This document shows, in pieces, positions 62,639 through 64,000 of a stretch of 64,000 bases of DNA; positions within the stretch are counted from its first letter, which is position 1, and every line of letters starts with the position of its first letter. Under the pieces are notes generated by a model. The model worked only from the letters and a program-made list of their open reading frames with translations, had not been told where the DNA came from and did no database searches. The stretch is from NCBI GenBank assembly GCA_964036045.1, contig OZ038390.1:1858045-1922044 (forward strand), read 5' to 3'. Both the position numbers and the translations under genes were made by a program. This DNA comes from Eutreptiella sp. 'Long Island Sound 2002' (taxonomy: Eukaryota; Euglenozoa; Euglenophyceae; Eutreptiales; Eutreptiaceae).

Positions 62639-63482
62639 TCTCTTAACGCTCCCTTGCTTGACAGGGCGTGTTTGAGGACAGTGTATTATAGGTCACACTG
62701 AGAAGCGTATAATACGTGGAGTGTGGCTTGGTTCCTCAGCCGCAAACACCCCTTCATTGGCCTTTGCTTTACAGGTGGGCAGGTGGGGTGATTGGTGCAG
62801 CAGCGTCCCATTTCCTTCTTGCCCTGCTAAACAAGGGCGCTGATAACACAAAAAATTGACTGCACCTCCGCCAGGAGTGGCGAGGGCAGTTCGACTCCAT
62901 CGACATCCACGCTGTGCACGCTTCAAGAGCACCTCCTCCCTCCAAGTCCTAGCAGGGGAAACGCGTTGTGGCGTTCCCTGTTAGGCCACAGTTGCTTAGC
63001 AGCGCTGTGTTCTCTTGTCTTCTTCACAGGAGGGTCATTAGGACTCACGACTTGACCTCCATCAACACCTAGTAGAGCGTGAGTGTAGGAGTGGTAATCC
63101 TGAGTGGGGGCTTGAGCCAGCTGCAGAAGTGCTCGCCCACCAGGATGGTTCCGCTGTAGGTAGGGTGTGTACAGTAGTGGTGTCTCCTGTCCCGCGTGCT
63201 TTTCCTCGTGGGCAGGGGAGTGCGTTACCTTTTGGCCTTTAGCAAAAATGGGCGTTTTGTATGCCCTTAGCACACTTGGCCACCCCTCCCCTCTAGTAGG
63301 TAGAACTTTTGCCGTCTTCCCCCAAGGATAGGCGCCAGCACAGAAATTGGGCGCCATAGGGGTGGTACCAGTACCTGACTAGGACGTTCGGTCCGACATC
63401 AGCGAAGCCCAGTCCCCGGGAGCCACGCCCAGGAGAGAAGTGAGACACACACAGACATACGTAGCACACTTAGGGGTAAGGT

Positions 63483-64000
63483 TCAGTCCCTAGCTTTAGT
63501 CTTGGAGGCAAGCGTCTCAGCGAGCCTCAGCAACTCACCAAGGTTGTTCTTGGACAAGTAGTCAACCAGAACTGAATTTAGGCGTCCCTCAGGTAGAACA
63601 AACGCAGAGAAGGGCTCCCAGGTGGCCTCTTCGACTCCAAACCCCTCCCAGAGGGTGAGGAAGCGCCAACCCTGGCAATAGCGGTGGCGTAGGACAGACT
63701 TCACCAGGTAGAAGCCCTCCTTACCCATCTCCTCGGCGTTCATGTCGGGGAGTTTCCCTTCAACTTCCATATGGCTGGCAGCCCCTTGTAGGTCTAGGGC
63801 GGCGATTTCCTCGTCGTTCAGCTCCCACTCCACCCCACAGAGGTCTTCAGGATCATAGTAGGGCTTCAGTTGTTGAGCAGCGCACACCAGGGTCCCCCCT
63901 AGACGGGGAGAACACCGCACGGTGATACGGTGTCCATCCACTGATAGAATCTTGTACGGCCCGAAGTATGGGTCATCGCTGGTGGAGCGTGGCCAGGCGG
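63483..64000 (-). CDS. Pol C-terminus with chromodomain-like segment (partial)
   Basis: The open frame includes HRITVRCSPRLGGTLVCAAQ, then the acidic NDEEIAALDLQGAASHMEVE and a chromodomain-like FYLVKSVLRHRYCQGWRFL with EEATWEPFSAF. It ends KTKARD before UGA. It aligns residue for residue with 58200-58656. The rest of pol is outside the window. Translation continues in the minus-strand sense from beyond 64000 (bases 63942-64000 read as the tail of the preceding SH3-like linker, PRSTSDDPYFGPYK). Confidence 0.8.
   Translation of the reverse strand, partial: AWPRSTSDDPYFGPYKILSVDGHRITVRCSPRLGGTLVCAAQQLKPYYDPEDLCGVEWELNDEEIAALDLQGAASHMEVEGKLPDMNAEEMGKEGFYLVKSVLRHRYCQGWRFLTLWEGFGVEEATWEPFSAFVLPEGRLNSVLVDYLSKNNLGELLRLAETLASKTKARD

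Larger units (their letters stand above)
62560..64000 (-). mobile_element. 3' end of a third Ty3/gypsy element, minus strand, cut by the window edge
   Basis: Carries the C-terminus of pol (63483-64000) and a 3' region homologous to 59134-60145. It is related to, but clearly diverged from, the plus-strand element at 49-60 kb. The two lie tail to tail, about 2.4 kb apart. Confidence 0.8.

Overview
The window is eukaryotic nuclear DNA dominated by mobile elements and their debris. It has LTR retrotransposons with chromodomains, GT-AG introns, long simple-sequence and palindromic arrays, and no bacterial operon layout. The retroelement proteins look like those of large, repeat-rich genomes of unicellular algae. 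A dinoflagellate is my first guess and a green alga is possible, but no ribosomal or organelle gene is present to settle it.

Layout. 0-0.9 kb: a broken retroelement RNase H. 2.0-2.9 kb: an exon of a membrane protein ending in a 27-bp tandem repeat. 3.8-10.7 kb: tandem repeats with units of about 192 bp and about 995 bp, full of long G or C runs, with one small exon at 8.2-8.7 kb. 10.7-13.5 kb: two transposase-like broken genes framed by palindromic arrays. 14.0-21.4 kb: a Gln/Lys/Glu-rich gene with two phase-0 introns, split by a 4.4-kb GC-rich insertion that is flanked by a 925-bp direct duplication. 22.1-39.3 kb: a 17.2-kb Ty3/gypsy chromovirus on the minus strand with two 2,946-bp LTRs, a 4-bp target duplication, a polypurine tract, an extra 5' ORF, gag, pol and a chromodomain. 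39.4-48.6 kb: a gene whose C-terminal part looks like a 2-oxoglutarate/Fe(II) oxygenase followed by a Cys/His cluster. A 6.2-kb LTR element (747-bp LTRs, AATCC target duplication) interrupts it, and removing that element restores the frame. The element's only long ORF is not retroviral. 49.4-60.2 kb: a second, decayed Ty3/gypsy element on the plus strand, its reverse transcriptase split by a nested 2.3-kb element with 224-bp LTRs. 60.2-62.5 kb: a tRNA-like SINE candidate and unassigned DNA. 62.5-64.0 kb: the 3' end of a third, related Ty3/gypsy element on the minus strand, running off the window.

Three themes cut across the window. First, palindromic repeat families occupy introns and gene flanks. 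Second, single in-frame UGA or UAG codons separate ORFs that otherwise stay in one frame, in both large retroelements and in two other genes. Third, several frame breaks sit on homopolymers, so some broken genes may be consensus errors. All functional statements rest on motif recognition by eye; no searches were run.
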